Assembly (NCBI GenBank): GCA_049890035.1
Contig: JBMHCG010000039.1
Span: forward strand, 248,001-312,000
Reading direction: 5' to 3'
Length of the DNA: 64,000 bases
Source of the DNA: UBA11891 sp049890035
GTDB lineage: Bacteria; Bacteroidota; Bacteroidia; Flavobacteriales; Flavobacteriaceae
Part shown: one piece after another, positions 26,729 to 35,365 of the stretch
Numbering within the stretch: position 1 is the stretch's first letter
Layout of the letters: every line of letters starts with the position of its first letter
Notes under the pieces: generated by a model
The model's input: the letters and a program-made list of their open reading frames with translations, nothing else
Database searches by the model: none
Told to the model about the DNA's origin: nothing
Made by a program: the position numbers and the translations under genes

Positions 26729-27637
26729 CTATTCCCAATTGAATTGTTTTCCGTCTTCTGCTAAATGTACATTTTCAAAAAATAGTTGCGCTTGCGTAAT
26801 AAAAGCACTTGGATCCTTGTAACGGGAAGAAAAATGACCCAGGATCAATTGTTTTGCATTTGCGGCAGCGGCTATTTTGGCAGCTTCTTGGGCGGTACTG
26901 TGCTTGGTTTTTTGAGCCAAATCTTGATGGATATCCAAAAATGTGGCTTCATGGTACAAACAGTCAACATCTTTTATGAGCTTTGCCAACGGAGGTTGGT
27001 ATGCGGTATCACTACAAAAAGCATAGGATTTGGGAGGGGGTGGATCCAGCGTAAGTTTCGAATTGGCAACTGTTTGTCCATTGGCAAGGAGAATATCTTT
27101 CCCTTTTTTTAAATTTTCCATATCAGATACATCCACCTGATAATGGGCCACTGCGGCTTTGTTAATTTTTCGCACCCCCCTTTTTTCCCGAAATAAATAA
27201 CCGTTAGTGTATACCCGATGATCCAATGGTAGCGAGGTTACGGTAAATTTTTCATGATCTAAAACAAGTTCCGGTTCTTCGCTTTCCAATTCATAAAAAT
27301 GCAACGGATAATTGGTCCAAGAATCCGCCAATTTCAATTGAAGTGTAATAATTTCTTTGATTCCTTTGGGGCCATAAATATGCAAAGCCATTTCACGACC
27401 TAACAAGCGGAATGTGGCAATCAAACCGATCAAACCGTAAAAGTGGTCGCCATGCAAATGAGAAATAAAAACATGCTGGATTCGGGCAAATTTTATATGG
27501 TGTTTTCGAAGCTGCATCTGCGTCCCCTCTCCACAATCAATAAGTATCAACTGCCCTTTGATTTCAAGCAATTGGGCTGTAGTTTGCGCATTGTTTCTGG
27601 GTGTGGCTGCATGGCAGCCTAAAATAGTGAGCTGCAT
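26729..27637 (-). CDS. rnz: Ribonuclease Z
   Basis: RNase Z cuts the 3' trailer from tRNA precursors. The 302-residue protein is a metallo-beta-lactamase-fold enzyme. Its metal-binding motif is ISHLHGDHFYGLIGLI near residue 61, and other ligands lie in AFCSDTAYQP and ILGHFSSRYKD. I chose the ATG at 27635-27637, giving MQLTILGCHAATPR, over an upstream frame extension that overlaps the preceding gene. It is one base after the small conserved gene at 27639 and probably cotranscribed with it. Confidence 0.95.
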   Translation of the reverse strand: MQLTILGCHAATPRNNAQTTAQLLEIKGQLILIDCGEGTQMQLRKHHIKFARIQHVFISHLHGDHFYGLIGLIATFRLLGREMALHIYGPKGIKEIITLQLKLADSWTNYPLHFYELESEEPELVLDHEKFTVTSLPLDHRVYTNGYLFREKRGVRKINKAAVAHYQVDVSDMENLKKGKDILLANGQTVANSKLTLDPPPPKSYAFCSDTAYQPPLAKLIKDVDCLYHEATFLDIHQDLAQKTKHSTAQEAAKIAAAANAKQLILGHFSSRYKDPSAFITQAQLFFENVHLAEDGKQFNWE

Positions 27638-27638
27638 A

Positions 27639-27938
27639 TTAAAATCCCAAGTCGCGTTCGATACGTTCCATTTCAATAACGTCCTTTGCTTCTCCTAGGG
27701 TCGGTACGACCATACAGTTCGCTGGGAAAAGATCCAGGTAGGAAGTTTCAACAACCAAAACATACGAATGTGACGTATCTATTATCTCTTTTAACAGTGC
27801 GGTATAGGCTACTACGAATGCTTGATCAACTACTAACTTTGTGGCATCCCATATAATATCAACAGCTTTCGGAAGGAGTGAAAGGTTCAAGTCTGTATGA
27901 CTTCTTACTACAATTATTTCTATTGCTGCATTATTCAT
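27639..27938 (-). CDS. Small conserved flavobacterial protein (rnz-pyrB linker)
   Basis: The 99-residue protein has no named domain that I recognise. Its C-terminus (VVPTLGEAKDVIEMERIERDLGF, 23 residues, described in two parts: VVPTLGEAKDVIE and MERIERDLGF) matches, from memory, a protein always found beside rnz in Flavobacteriaceae. Alternating beta and helix (YVLVVETSYLDLF) could fit a STAS-like fold, which is only a guess. It starts in a TAATG overlap with the pyrB stop and ends one base before rnz, so it bridges a pyrimidine gene and a tRNA-processing gene. Confidence 0.75.
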   Translation of the reverse strand: MNNAAIEIIVVRSHTDLNLSLLPKAVDIIWDATKLVVDQAFVVAYTALLKEIIDTSHSYVLVVETSYLDLFPANCMVVPTLGEAKDVIEMERIERDLGF

Positions 27939-28882
27939 TAAACTGCTACTTTTGTGGGAAGATGTTGTGAAGCAAGTAAGTAGATAACAGCCATTCGGAT
28001 GGCTACACCATTCTCAACTTGATCAAGGATAATGGCTTGTTTGCTATCGGCTACCTCGGAGGTAATCTCAACACCACGATTGATAGGTCCGGGATGGAGG
28101 ATCACTAATTCTCTTTTTAGTTGATCTAACTTTTCAACAGTCAATCCATACAATTGGGCGTACTCTCTTGTGGAAGGGAAATACCGGTTATCCATGCGTT
28201 CATTTTGAACTCGCAACATATTAACAGCATCCGACTGTTTCAAGGTCTTCATGAGATTGGTTTCAACAGTAACACCCAACGAACTGGCATACTTTGGAAT
28301 GAGAGACTGTGGGCCACATAGCAACACCTCAGCACCGAGTAGTTGTAGAGCAAAAATATTGGAAAGCGCCACCCGACTGTGCCGAATATCACCAACGATA
28401 GCGATCTTTTTACCTCGGAGCGAACCGATTTTTTCTTCCAGAGAGTAGGCATCTAACAAGGCTTGTGTTGGATGTTCATGGGTTCCGTCACCCGCATTGA
28501 TAATGCAGGCAGCAACTCTTTCTGATAGAAATTGTGCCGCACCGGGATGGGGATGTCGTATGACCACCAAGTCAACTTTCATCGCCAGTATATTATTGAC
28601 AGTATCTACCAGCGTTTCACCTTTTTTCACAGACGACTGACTGGCAGAAAAATTCAACACATCCGCACTCAGTCGCTTTTCGGCCAATTCAAAGGATAAT
28701 TTGGTGCGTGTACTGTTTTCAAAAAACATGTTGGCAATGGTAACATCACGCAGACTTGGGACTTTTTTTATTGGACGGTTAATTACCTCTTTGAATTGAT
28801 GAGCCGTTTCAAAAATCAAGCGGAGATCGCTTTCCGATAGCCCCTGAATTCCTAATAAATGATTGATGCTCAGTCTACTCAT
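27938..28882 (-). CDS. pyrB: Aspartate carbamoyltransferase catalytic subunit
   Basis: PyrB condenses carbamoyl phosphate and aspartate, the committing step of pyrimidine synthesis. The 314-residue protein has the carbamoyl phosphate motif FFENSTRTKLSFELA near residue 54, HPTQALLDAY, and the aspartate-binding HPGPINRGVEI. No regulatory pyrI is adjacent, so this is likely the unregulated trimeric type. It overlaps pyrR by 8 bases and the small following gene by 1 base. Confidence 0.96.
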   Translation of the reverse strand: MSRLSINHLLGIQGLSESDLRLIFETAHQFKEVINRPIKKVPSLRDVTIANMFFENSTRTKLSFELAEKRLSADVLNFSASQSSVKKGETLVDTVNNILAMKVDLVVIRHPHPGAAQFLSERVAACIINAGDGTHEHPTQALLDAYSLEEKIGSLRGKKIAIVGDIRHSRVALSNIFALQLLGAEVLLCGPQSLIPKYASSLGVTVETNLMKTLKQSDAVNMLRVQNERMDNRYFPSTREYAQLYGLTVEKLDQLKRELVILHPGPINRGVEITSEVADSKQAIILDQVENGVAIRMAVIYLLASQHLPTKVAV

Positions 28883-29429
28883 TATTTTTTGTTTCTAAAT
28901 AAACCAGGCTTTCCTCATTGGTAACACCCCATTTCACATGTACTTTATCCCCTTCTAGGGCGTCAATCTGGGCACCTAAATAGTCTGGTTGAATGGGTAA
29001 ATGTCGGCTAAATCGCCGATCTATTAGAACCATCAATTCAATTGAACTGGGACGTCCATAGGAGTCGATAGCCGTTAAAGCTGCTCGTATGGAACGGCCA
29101 GTATAAAGGACATCGTCAATCAAGACAACCGCTTTGTTTTCAATTTGAATATTCATTTCATTGGGAAGTGCCTTTCTAATTTTATCACTTCGTCGAAAGT
29201 CGTCTCGAAAGAATGTTGTATCCAGATAACCACTTTCTATATCGGTAATCCCATGATCTTTGTTTAAAATAGCAATCAAACGATCAAGAAGATAAATCCC
29301 TCTAGGCTGTAAACCAATGAGAACAACATGCTCACAACGGTTGTGGTTTTCGACAAGCTGGCACGCCAATCGTTGAAGTATTACCTCCAATTTTCGAGAA
29401 GACAACAATATTTTGGAGGAAGCGCGCAT
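28875..29429 (-). CDS. pyrR: PyrR regulator / uracil phosphoribosyltransferase
   Basis: PyrR is a phosphoribosyltransferase-fold protein that in many bacteria binds UMP and pyr mRNA leaders, and also makes UMP from uracil. The 184-residue protein has the PRPP-binding loop VVLIDDVLYTGRSIRAAL near residue 100. It also has RPSSIELMVLIDR and the segment GLQPRGIYLLDRL. I chose the ATG at 29427-29429, where the family begins, rather than an upstream frame that would run through the promoter and terminator. It leads pyrB and overlaps it by 8 bases. The predicted leader is too short for an attenuator. Confidence 0.93.
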   Translation of the reverse strand: MRASSKILLSSRKLEVILQRLACQLVENHNRCEHVVLIGLQPRGIYLLDRLIAILNKDHGITDIESGYLDTTFFRDDFRRSDKIRKALPNEMNIQIENKAVVLIDDVLYTGRSIRAALTAIDSYGRPSSIELMVLIDRRFSRHLPIQPDYLGAQIDALEGDKVHVKWGVTNEESLVYLETKNNE

Positions 29430-29437
29430 GTGTTTAA

Positions 29438-29469
29438 CAAAAGTATCAAAAAAACACAGAGAAATAAAA
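29438..29469 (-). promoter_or_regulatory. pyrR promoter
   Basis: On the minus strand, TTTT at 29469-29466 (one mismatch to TTTG), a 20-base spacer, and a perfect -7 element TACTTTTG at 29445-29438. The -7 element ends 8 bases before the pyrR ATG, so the transcript leader would be only about 4 bases. The -33 site touches the preceding rpsA terminator. Confidence 0.65.
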
Positions 29470-29498
29470 AAAGCCTTTCTTAGAAAGAAAGGCTTTTT
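29461..29498 (-). terminator. Rho-independent terminator after rpsA
   Basis: On the minus strand, a near-perfect 13-14 base-pair stem (29485-29498 with 29468-29481) with a very short loop is followed by TTTTTATTTC. It starts 21 bases after the rpsA stop codon. The A-rich upstream arm and T-rich downstream arm are both within the stem. Confidence 0.88.
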
Positions 29499-29519
29499 GA
29501 TGTTCAAAAAACAAAAGAA

Positions 29520-31352
29520 CTATTCTTGATTTTTCATTTTTTTCTTCAAATCTGCCAATGCATCCAAATCACCCAATGTGGTTTTATCACTATTGGCAGC
29601 GGCTACTTTTTTAGCCGCCTTTTTAAGATTTGCTCTTTCTTGTTCACGGAAGATAGCGGTATGAGAAACAACAACTCGTTTGAAGTCTTTACTGAATTCA
29701 ATTACTTTGAATTCGGCTTCGTCTCCTTTACCCAACTTGGTCCCATCTTCTTTTTCTAAATGACGTGATGGAACAAAAGCAACAATATCTTCATTGAATT
29801 GAATGGTTGCTCCTTTATCAACAACCTCTGTGATTTGTGCTGTATGCACAGTGTCCACAGCAAAATCATCTTCGTACTTGTCCCAGGGGTTTTCTTTGGT
29901 TTGTTTATGTCCTAGACTCAGTTTGCGTCCTTCTACATCCAATTCAAGTACAACGATATCCAAACTATCGCCAATGGCCATCATCTCAGAGGGGTGTTTT
30001 ACTTTTTTAGTCCAAGACAAATCAGATATATAGACCAATCCATCGATACCTTCTTCCAATTCAACAAATACACCAAAATTGGTGAAGTTGCGAACCGTAC
30101 CAGTATGTTTGGATCCTACAGGATATTTTGATGTAATATCAGTCCATGGATCTGGATTCAATTGCTTGATCCCTAGTGACATCTTGCGTGTTTCTCGGTC
30201 AAGGGAGAGGACAACGGCCTCTACTTCATCGCCTACACTAACAAAATCTTGAGCCGACCGTAGATGGGTGGACCATGACATTTCTGAAACGTGTACCAAA
30301 CCTTCAACACCGTCTTCAATCTCAACAAAAGCACCATAATCGGCAATAACGACTACTTTACCTTTTACTTTTTCGCCTTCTTTGATCGAATCAGCTAGCG
30401 CATCCCATGGATGTTCGCTTAATTGCTTGAGTCCAAGTTGAATGCGTGATTTATTGTCATCAAAATCAAGGATAACAACATTCAATTGTTGGTCCAGTTC
30501 TAAAATCTCGCTTGGGTGATTGATACGACTCCAAGAAAGGTCGGTTATGTGGATCAGACCATCCACGCCGCCTAAATCAATAAAGACTCCGTAGGAAGTA
30601 ATATTTTTTACTGTTCCTTCCAATACTTGTCCTTTTTCTAACTGACCAATAATCTCTTTTTTCTGTTCTTCAATGTCAGCTTCAATCAACGCTTTGTGTG
30701 AAACAACAACATTTTTGAACTCGTGGTTGATTTTGACCACTTTGAATTCCATTGTCTTGTTAACATATTGATCGTAATCGCGTATGGGTTTGACGTCTAT
30801 CTGTGATCCAGGTAAAAAAGCTTCGATACCGAACACATCAACGATCATTCCTCCTTTGGTTCGACACTTCACAAATCCGTTAACGATTTCACCATTGTCA
30901 TGTGCGTTGTTTACACGATCCCAAGCTTTAATGACACGTGCTTTTCTATGAGACAAAACCAATTGACCGGTTCGGTCTTCGCGCGTATCGACAATAACCT
31001 CCACTTTATCACCCACTTTAAGGTCGGGATTGTATCGGAATTCATTGAGTGAAATGACGCCTTCGGATTTGGCATTGATATCTATGATGGCTTCGCGATC
31101 TGTCAAATAAACGACCTCACCTTCTATGACATCTTCATCGGCTGTGTCGACAAAATTTTCTTTTACCAGTTTTTCAAACTCTTCCAATTGTTTGTCTGCC
31201 ACTACGTCGATGCCTTCTTCGTAATGATGCCAATTAAAATTTTCTAGAAAATCCTCTTGCGATGTTTCTGATTGCGGTTCGGAAGTAGTTTCTTGGGGTG
31301 CAGTGGCCATTGTCTCTTCGGGACTAACGGCAGGTTTTTCTTCTTCAGCCAT
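29520..31352 (-). CDS. rpsA: 30S ribosomal protein S1
   Basis: S1 is the RNA-binding protein of the small subunit that helps load mRNA. The 610-residue protein begins with a long acidic, glutamine- and proline-rich extension (about 1-50) typical of Bacteroidota S1. It then has about six S1/OB repeats; clear examples are GTVKNITSYGVFIDLGGVDG, GKVVVIADYGAFVEIEDGVE and GTVRNFTNFGVFVELEEGID. The C-terminus is lysine-rich. In a phylum without Shine-Dalgarno initiation, S1 is expected to be central to start selection. It has its own promoter and a leader of about 105 bases, downstream of cmk, a widely conserved neighbour. Confidence 0.96.
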   Translation of the reverse strand: MAEEEKPAVSPEETMATAPQETTSEPQSETSQEDFLENFNWHHYEEGIDVVADKQLEEFEKLVKENFVDTADEDVIEGEVVYLTDREAIIDINAKSEGVISLNEFRYNPDLKVGDKVEVIVDTREDRTGQLVLSHRKARVIKAWDRVNNAHDNGEIVNGFVKCRTKGGMIVDVFGIEAFLPGSQIDVKPIRDYDQYVNKTMEFKVVKINHEFKNVVVSHKALIEADIEEQKKEIIGQLEKGQVLEGTVKNITSYGVFIDLGGVDGLIHITDLSWSRINHPSEILELDQQLNVVILDFDDNKSRIQLGLKQLSEHPWDALADSIKEGEKVKGKVVVIADYGAFVEIEDGVEGLVHVSEMSWSTHLRSAQDFVSVGDEVEAVVLSLDRETRKMSLGIKQLNPDPWTDITSKYPVGSKHTGTVRNFTNFGVFVELEEGIDGLVYISDLSWTKKVKHPSEMMAIGDSLDIVVLELDVEGRKLSLGHKQTKENPWDKYEDDFAVDTVHTAQITEVVDKGATIQFNEDIVAFVPSRHLEKEDGTKLGKGDEAEFKVIEFSKDFKRVVVSHTAIFREQERANLKKAAKKVAAANSDKTTLGDLDALADLKKKMKNQE

Positions 31353-31382
31353 GGCTGATAATTATTTGTATCTCAATTAATT

Positions 31383-31447
31383 GAAGCGGCTTTAATGTGA
31401 AATTATTGAAAGCTGTTTGTAATTTGTCATAGTCTCTTAGCTGCTTC
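31383..31447 (-). promoter_or_regulatory. Candidate structured leader of rpsA
   Basis: Within the rpsA leader, 31439-31447 can pair with 31383-31391 (nine positions, one A-C mismatch), enclosing an AT-rich loop of 47 bases. The inner loop holds no further strong stem that I can see. It could be a site for feedback by S1, as known for rpsA in gammaproteobacteria, but this is inference. Confidence 0.35.
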
Positions 31448-31466
31448 TCAATCACTTAAGAGTGCG

Positions 31467-31497
31467 CAAATGTACGGGTATTTGATTGATTGACAAG
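31467..31497 (-). promoter_or_regulatory. rpsA promoter
   Basis: On the minus strand, CTTG at 31497-31494 (one mismatch to TTTG), a 19-base spacer, and a perfect -7 element TACATTTG at 31474-31467. The start would be near 31462, about 110 bases before the rpsA ATG. It lies just after the cmk stop codon. Confidence 0.78.
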
Positions 31498-31513
31498 TAA
31501 TTCTTGACGAAAA

Positions 31514-32176
31514 CTAATGGATGTGGGATATCATTTTTTCAAATACTTCATCAAGAGTCAGGTTAGAAGTATCAATAACAACTGCATCAGATGCTTGCCG
31601 AAGTGGCGCAACGGATCGATTGCTATCTCTTTTGTCGCGATTGAGAACGTTTTGATGAACTTCATCCAAAGAGACTTTTTCTCCCTTTTGTTGCAATTCT
31701 GTCCAACGCCGTTGGGCTCTCACTTCAGTTGCAGCGGTTAAGAAAAATTTAACAGAAGCATGGGGAAAAACAACAGTTCCAATGTCTCTCCCGTCCATTA
31801 TAATTTTTTTGTCTTTAGCCAAATCCTGTTGGCTTTTCAGAGTACAGGAACGAACAGCTGGCAATGCAGCTATAAAGCTAACCTGCTGAGTGACGTCATG
31901 AGAACGCAGTTCATCTCCATAGGCCTGGTTATTCAAATTCAATTCCTTTCCCTGCCACTGAAAGTGACAGTTTTCAACAAAAGACTCGAATTCTTTGGTA
32001 TCCAATCCATCTTCGGTCAACAGACCCCGTTGCAGGGCTTCATAGGTGAGTGCACGGAACATCCAACCCGTATCCATATACAAATAACCCAGGTGTTGGG
32101 CTAATTTTTTTGCCAATGTACTTTTGCCCGTTGAAGCGTAGCCATCGATGGCAATGACCTGCGTTTGAGAATTCAT
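31514..32176 (-). CDS. cmk: Cytidylate kinase
   Basis: Cmk phosphorylates CMP and dCMP for nucleotide supply. The 220-residue protein has the P-loop AIDGYASTGKSTLAKKL at the N-terminus, YMDTGWMFRALTYEA (substrate region) and MDGRDIGTVVFPHA. The start is the ATG at 32174-32176, giving the normal N-terminus; a longer frame would overlap lon. It follows lon by 7 bases and is probably cotranscribed with it. It precedes rpsA, as in many bacteria. Confidence 0.95.
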   Translation of the reverse strand: MNSQTQVIAIDGYASTGKSTLAKKLAQHLGYLYMDTGWMFRALTYEALQRGLLTEDGLDTKEFESFVENCHFQWQGKELNLNNQAYGDELRSHDVTQQVSFIAALPAVRSCTLKSQQDLAKDKKIIMDGRDIGTVVFPHASVKFFLTAATEVRAQRRWTELQQKGEKVSLDEVHQNVLNRDKRDSNRSVAPLRQASDAVVIDTSNLTLDEVFEKMISHIH

Positions 32177-32183
32177 CTGTACT

Positions 32184-34634
32184 TTATAGATGTTTGGCAA
32201 ATTTAACCTTTTGTTGGGTGATGGCTTTTTCAATGACCTCTTCCATTTCTGTCACAAAGTGAAATGTCAGGCCCTTAATATATTTAGCATCAATCTCTTC
32301 GATGTCTTTTCGATTGGATTCTGACAAAATAATTTCTTTGATTTTGGCTCTTTTCGCAGCCAGTATTTTTTCTTTGATACCACCCACAGGAAGTACTTTA
32401 CCACGAAGAGTTATTTCACCGGTCATCGCCAGCTTATTTTTGACACGCCTTTGGGTTATCAATGAAACCAGTGAAGTCAAGAGCGTGATACCGGCACTGG
32501 GACCATCTTTTGGAGTAGCTCCTTCTGGAACGTGTATGTGAATGTCATAGGTGTCAAAAGAAAAATCATTCAAGCCCAGACGCTCTGCATTGGCTTTCAG
32601 GTACTCGCGAGCAATCGTAGCCGATTCTTTCATTATTTTCCCCAAATTTCCAGTTATGTTTAGATTGCCTTTTCCAGGGGACAAAGCCGACTCAATAAAA
32701 AGAATATCACCCCCTACAGCAGTCCATGCCAAACCAGTGACGACCCCCGCCGTTTGATTGTTTTCATATAAATCCCGTTGGATTTTAACCGGACCCAGAA
32801 TCGAAGGTAAATCACCCACCGAAGGGGTTTGGAAATAATCCTCTTCCATGGCTATGGATTTGGCTGCATAACGAACCATTTTGGCCATCTGCTTATCCAG
32901 TCCACGGACACCCGATTCACGCGTATAACCCTCCACAACAGTTTCAATTAGGGTTTTGTTCAATTTGAGGTGTTTTTTTTCTAAGCCGTGTTCTTTTAGT
33001 TGTTTGGGAAGCAAATGCTTTTGCGCAATTTCAATTTTTTCTTCTACCGTATAGCCACTCACATTGATGATTTCCATCCGATCTCGAAGTGCTGGATGGA
33101 TTGGGGCCAAGCTATTGGCCGTTGCTACAAACATAACCTTGGATAGGTCAAATCCATGTTCGAGATAATTGTCATAGAAAGAATTGTTTTGTTCGGGATC
33201 TAAGACTTCCAAAAGTGCCGCAGCAGGGTCGCCTTGTACACTCTGATTGAGCTTATCTATTTCATCCAATACAAAAACGGGGTTGGATGTTTTGGCTTTT
33301 TTAAGACTTTGGATGATTCTTCCGGGCAGGGCACCAATATATGTTTTTCGATGTCCCCGAATTTCCCCTTCATCACGCATCCCGCCCAAAGCAATACGAA
33401 CATAAGACCGACCCAGAGCTTCAGCAATTGATTTTCCCAAAGAAGTCTTGCCCACACCAGGAGGGCCGTACAAACACAAAATAGGAGATTTCATATCGTT
33501 ACGCAGTTTGAGAACGGCTAAATACTCAATGATTCGTTTTTTGACTTCTTCCAATCCAGCATGATCTCTGTCCAGTATTTTCTGCGCTTTTTTCAAATCG
33601 AATTGATCTACTGAAAATTCGTTCCAAGGCAGGTCCAAAAATAAATCCAAATAACTCCTCTGAATAGAATATTCTGCCACTTGTGGATTCATGCGCTGCA
33701 TACGACCCAATTCTTTAAAAAAGTGTGTTTGGGTTTCTTCGTCCCATTTCTTCTCCAAAGCTCGCGCCTTCATTTCTTCTACTTCTTCTTCATAGGATAC
33801 CCCGCCTAGTTCTTCTTGAATCGTTTTGAGTTGCTGATGTAAATAATATTCTCGTTGTTGCTGATCCAAATCATTGTGTACCTTCGACTGGATATCATTT
33901 TTCAACAACAATTTTTGATATTCTAAATCCATTTGTTTCAAACAAGCCAAGGCTCTTTCTTTAAGACTTTTAAGAGCTAAAACAGCTTGTTTTTCAGCGA
34001 CTTCAAGATTGAGATTTGAAGAAACAAAATTGATGAGGAATGAAGGGCTTTGAATATTTTTGATGGCAAAAGAAGCCTCTGAAGGAAGATTGGGATTTTC
34101 ACGAATGATCTGAAGTGCTTTTTCTTTGATGGAATCGATAATGGCATTGAATTCCTCGCTATTGTTTGCTAGATCCGTATCCTTAAATTCTCGAATTCGT
34201 GCCTTTAAATAGGGTTCTTCTTGAAGTATTTCCCCTGTTTCAAATCGTTTTTTCCCTTGAATAATGACAGTAGTATTCCCATCGGGCATTTTCAAAACCC
34301 GAAGAATTTGGGCTACCGTTCCAAGGGTATACAGATCTTTGGCCTCGGGGTTTTCAATTGCTGGGTCTTTTTGAGCCACTACCCCAATCACTTTATCAGC
34401 TTTATTGGCATCCTTGATTAATTGGATCGATTTATCCCGACCTGCCGTAATGGGAATCACAACTCCGGGGAACAAAACCGTGTTTTTTAATGGTAAAATA
34501 GGAACGGTGTCGGGTAGGGATTCTTTTTGAAGCTCTTCTTCATCTTCTGTTGTCATTAATGGAATGAGATCGGCATCCGCTTCGATATCTTGCAATGACA
34601 AATTGTCAAGGGTCTTTAAAATTGATTTGGCCAT
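32184..34634 (-). CDS. lon: ATP-dependent protease Lon
   Basis: Lon is a homohexameric AAA+ serine protease that degrades misfolded and regulatory proteins. The 816-residue protein has the N-terminal LON substrate domain (TVPILPLKNTVLFPGVVIPI). The AAA+ module has Walker A LYGPPGVGKTSLGK near residue 390. The protease domain has the catalytic Ser in TPKDGPSAGIT (about 713) and Lys in GGIKEKILAAKR (about 754). Length is normal. It is divergent from the sigma-factor gene across 191 bases, in which I could not recognise a consensus promoter for either gene. Confidence 0.97.
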   Translation of the reverse strand: MAKSILKTLDNLSLQDIEADADLIPLMTTEDEEELQKESLPDTVPILPLKNTVLFPGVVIPITAGRDKSIQLIKDANKADKVIGVVAQKDPAIENPEAKDLYTLGTVAQILRVLKMPDGNTTVIIQGKKRFETGEILQEEPYLKARIREFKDTDLANNSEEFNAIIDSIKEKALQIIRENPNLPSEASFAIKNIQSPSFLINFVSSNLNLEVAEKQAVLALKSLKERALACLKQMDLEYQKLLLKNDIQSKVHNDLDQQQREYYLHQQLKTIQEELGGVSYEEEVEEMKARALEKKWDEETQTHFFKELGRMQRMNPQVAEYSIQRSYLDLFLDLPWNEFSVDQFDLKKAQKILDRDHAGLEEVKKRIIEYLAVLKLRNDMKSPILCLYGPPGVGKTSLGKSIAEALGRSYVRIALGGMRDEGEIRGHRKTYIGALPGRIIQSLKKAKTSNPVFVLDEIDKLNQSVQGDPAAALLEVLDPEQNNSFYDNYLEHGFDLSKVMFVATANSLAPIHPALRDRMEIINVSGYTVEEKIEIAQKHLLPKQLKEHGLEKKHLKLNKTLIETVVEGYTRESGVRGLDKQMAKMVRYAAKSIAMEEDYFQTPSVGDLPSILGPVKIQRDLYENNQTAGVVTGLAWTAVGGDILFIESALSPGKGNLNITGNLGKIMKESATIAREYLKANAERLGLNDFSFDTYDIHIHVPEGATPKDGPSAGITLLTSLVSLITQRRVKNKLAMTGEITLRGKVLPVGGIKEKILAAKRAKIKEIILSESNRKDIEEIDAKYIKGLTFHFVTEMEEVIEKAITQQKVKFAKHL

Positions 34635-34825
34635 ACAGTAATATTCACGTCAAACTGTCATTATTGGGTACCCGACAAATTCTTACAATGAGTAAAGATG
34701 GGGGGTATACAATGCTATTGAATTCTTTAGACATGACGTGTTCAATCATTGTGCCAATCCTTATTTTTACAAAAAGTGTAACAATTTTTTATTCCTGCCC
34801 TCATTAAGTTGTAATTGTTGTCTTA

Positions 34826-35365
34826 TTGAAAGTTGAACTGCTACATACCAAGGAACTGATTCTATTGTGTAAAAAAAACAATCAAAGAGCACAGTTGGAG
34901 CTCTACAACCGATACAATAAAGCTATGTACAATGCCGTATATCCGATTCTACAAGACCGCGTATTAGCGGAAGAAGCGACACAGGAAGGATTTATCATCG
35001 CTTTTCGAAAACTCAATCAGTACCAATTGGAAAACAGTTTCGGTGGCTGGCTCAAAAAAATTGTACTCCGTAAGAGTTATGAATATTATCGTCAGAAATT
35101 TAAATTTGTTCCCCTAACCGAAGCATCGGAAAACGATCAAATTGCATCAGAAACAGAAAACAATACGGTGCTGCAAGAACGGAAAAAAAAGCTTTACAAG
35201 GCACTCTCACAACTCAAACCAAGCGATCAAATCCTCCTCAAATTGTACTACTTAGAAGGTTATGATCATGAAGAATTAACAGAAATTCTGCAAATCAGCC
35301 ATGCGAATTGCCGAACCCGACTGTCACGGGCAAAAAACAAACTCACTAAACTTCTTATCCCATGA
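34826..35365 (+). CDS. ECF-type RNA polymerase sigma factor
   Basis: This 179-residue alternative sigma factor has region 2 (LYNRYNKAMYNAVYPILQDR, with the core-binding QEGFIIAFRKL) and region 4 (LKPSDQILLKLYYLEGYDHEE, with the helix-turn-helix near ISHANCRTRLSRAK). No ATG is available; TTG at 34826 is the only start that keeps region 2, because a stop codon lies in frame shortly upstream. It overlaps the following putative anti-sigma gene by 4 bases (ATGA). The operon goes on with two exported solenoid-like proteins, so an envelope-stress role is a fair inference. Confidence 0.88.
   Translation: MKVELLHTKELILLCKKNNQRAQLELYNRYNKAMYNAVYPILQDRVLAEEATQEGFIIAFRKLNQYQLENSFGGWLKKIVLRKSYEYYRQKFKFVPLTEASENDQIASETENNTVLQERKKKLYKALSQLKPSDQILLKLYYLEGYDHEELTEILQISHANCRTRLSRAKNKLTKLLIP

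Noticed and set aside
29468..29507. Longer pyrR reading beginning at 29507
   Set aside because: It would translate the terminator stem and promoter; the family N-terminus starts at 29429.
34741..34756. Sigma-54-like sequence (TGGCAC-A-ATGA-TTGAA on the minus strand) before lon
   Set aside because: It resembles the -24/-12 consensus but lacks the C of the essential GC at -12, and no activator site is evident; probably chance.
34767..34781. TTACA-AAAAG-TGTAA inverted repeat between lon and the sigma gene
   Set aside because: Five-base arms in AT-rich DNA are expected by chance and nothing else supports an operator.
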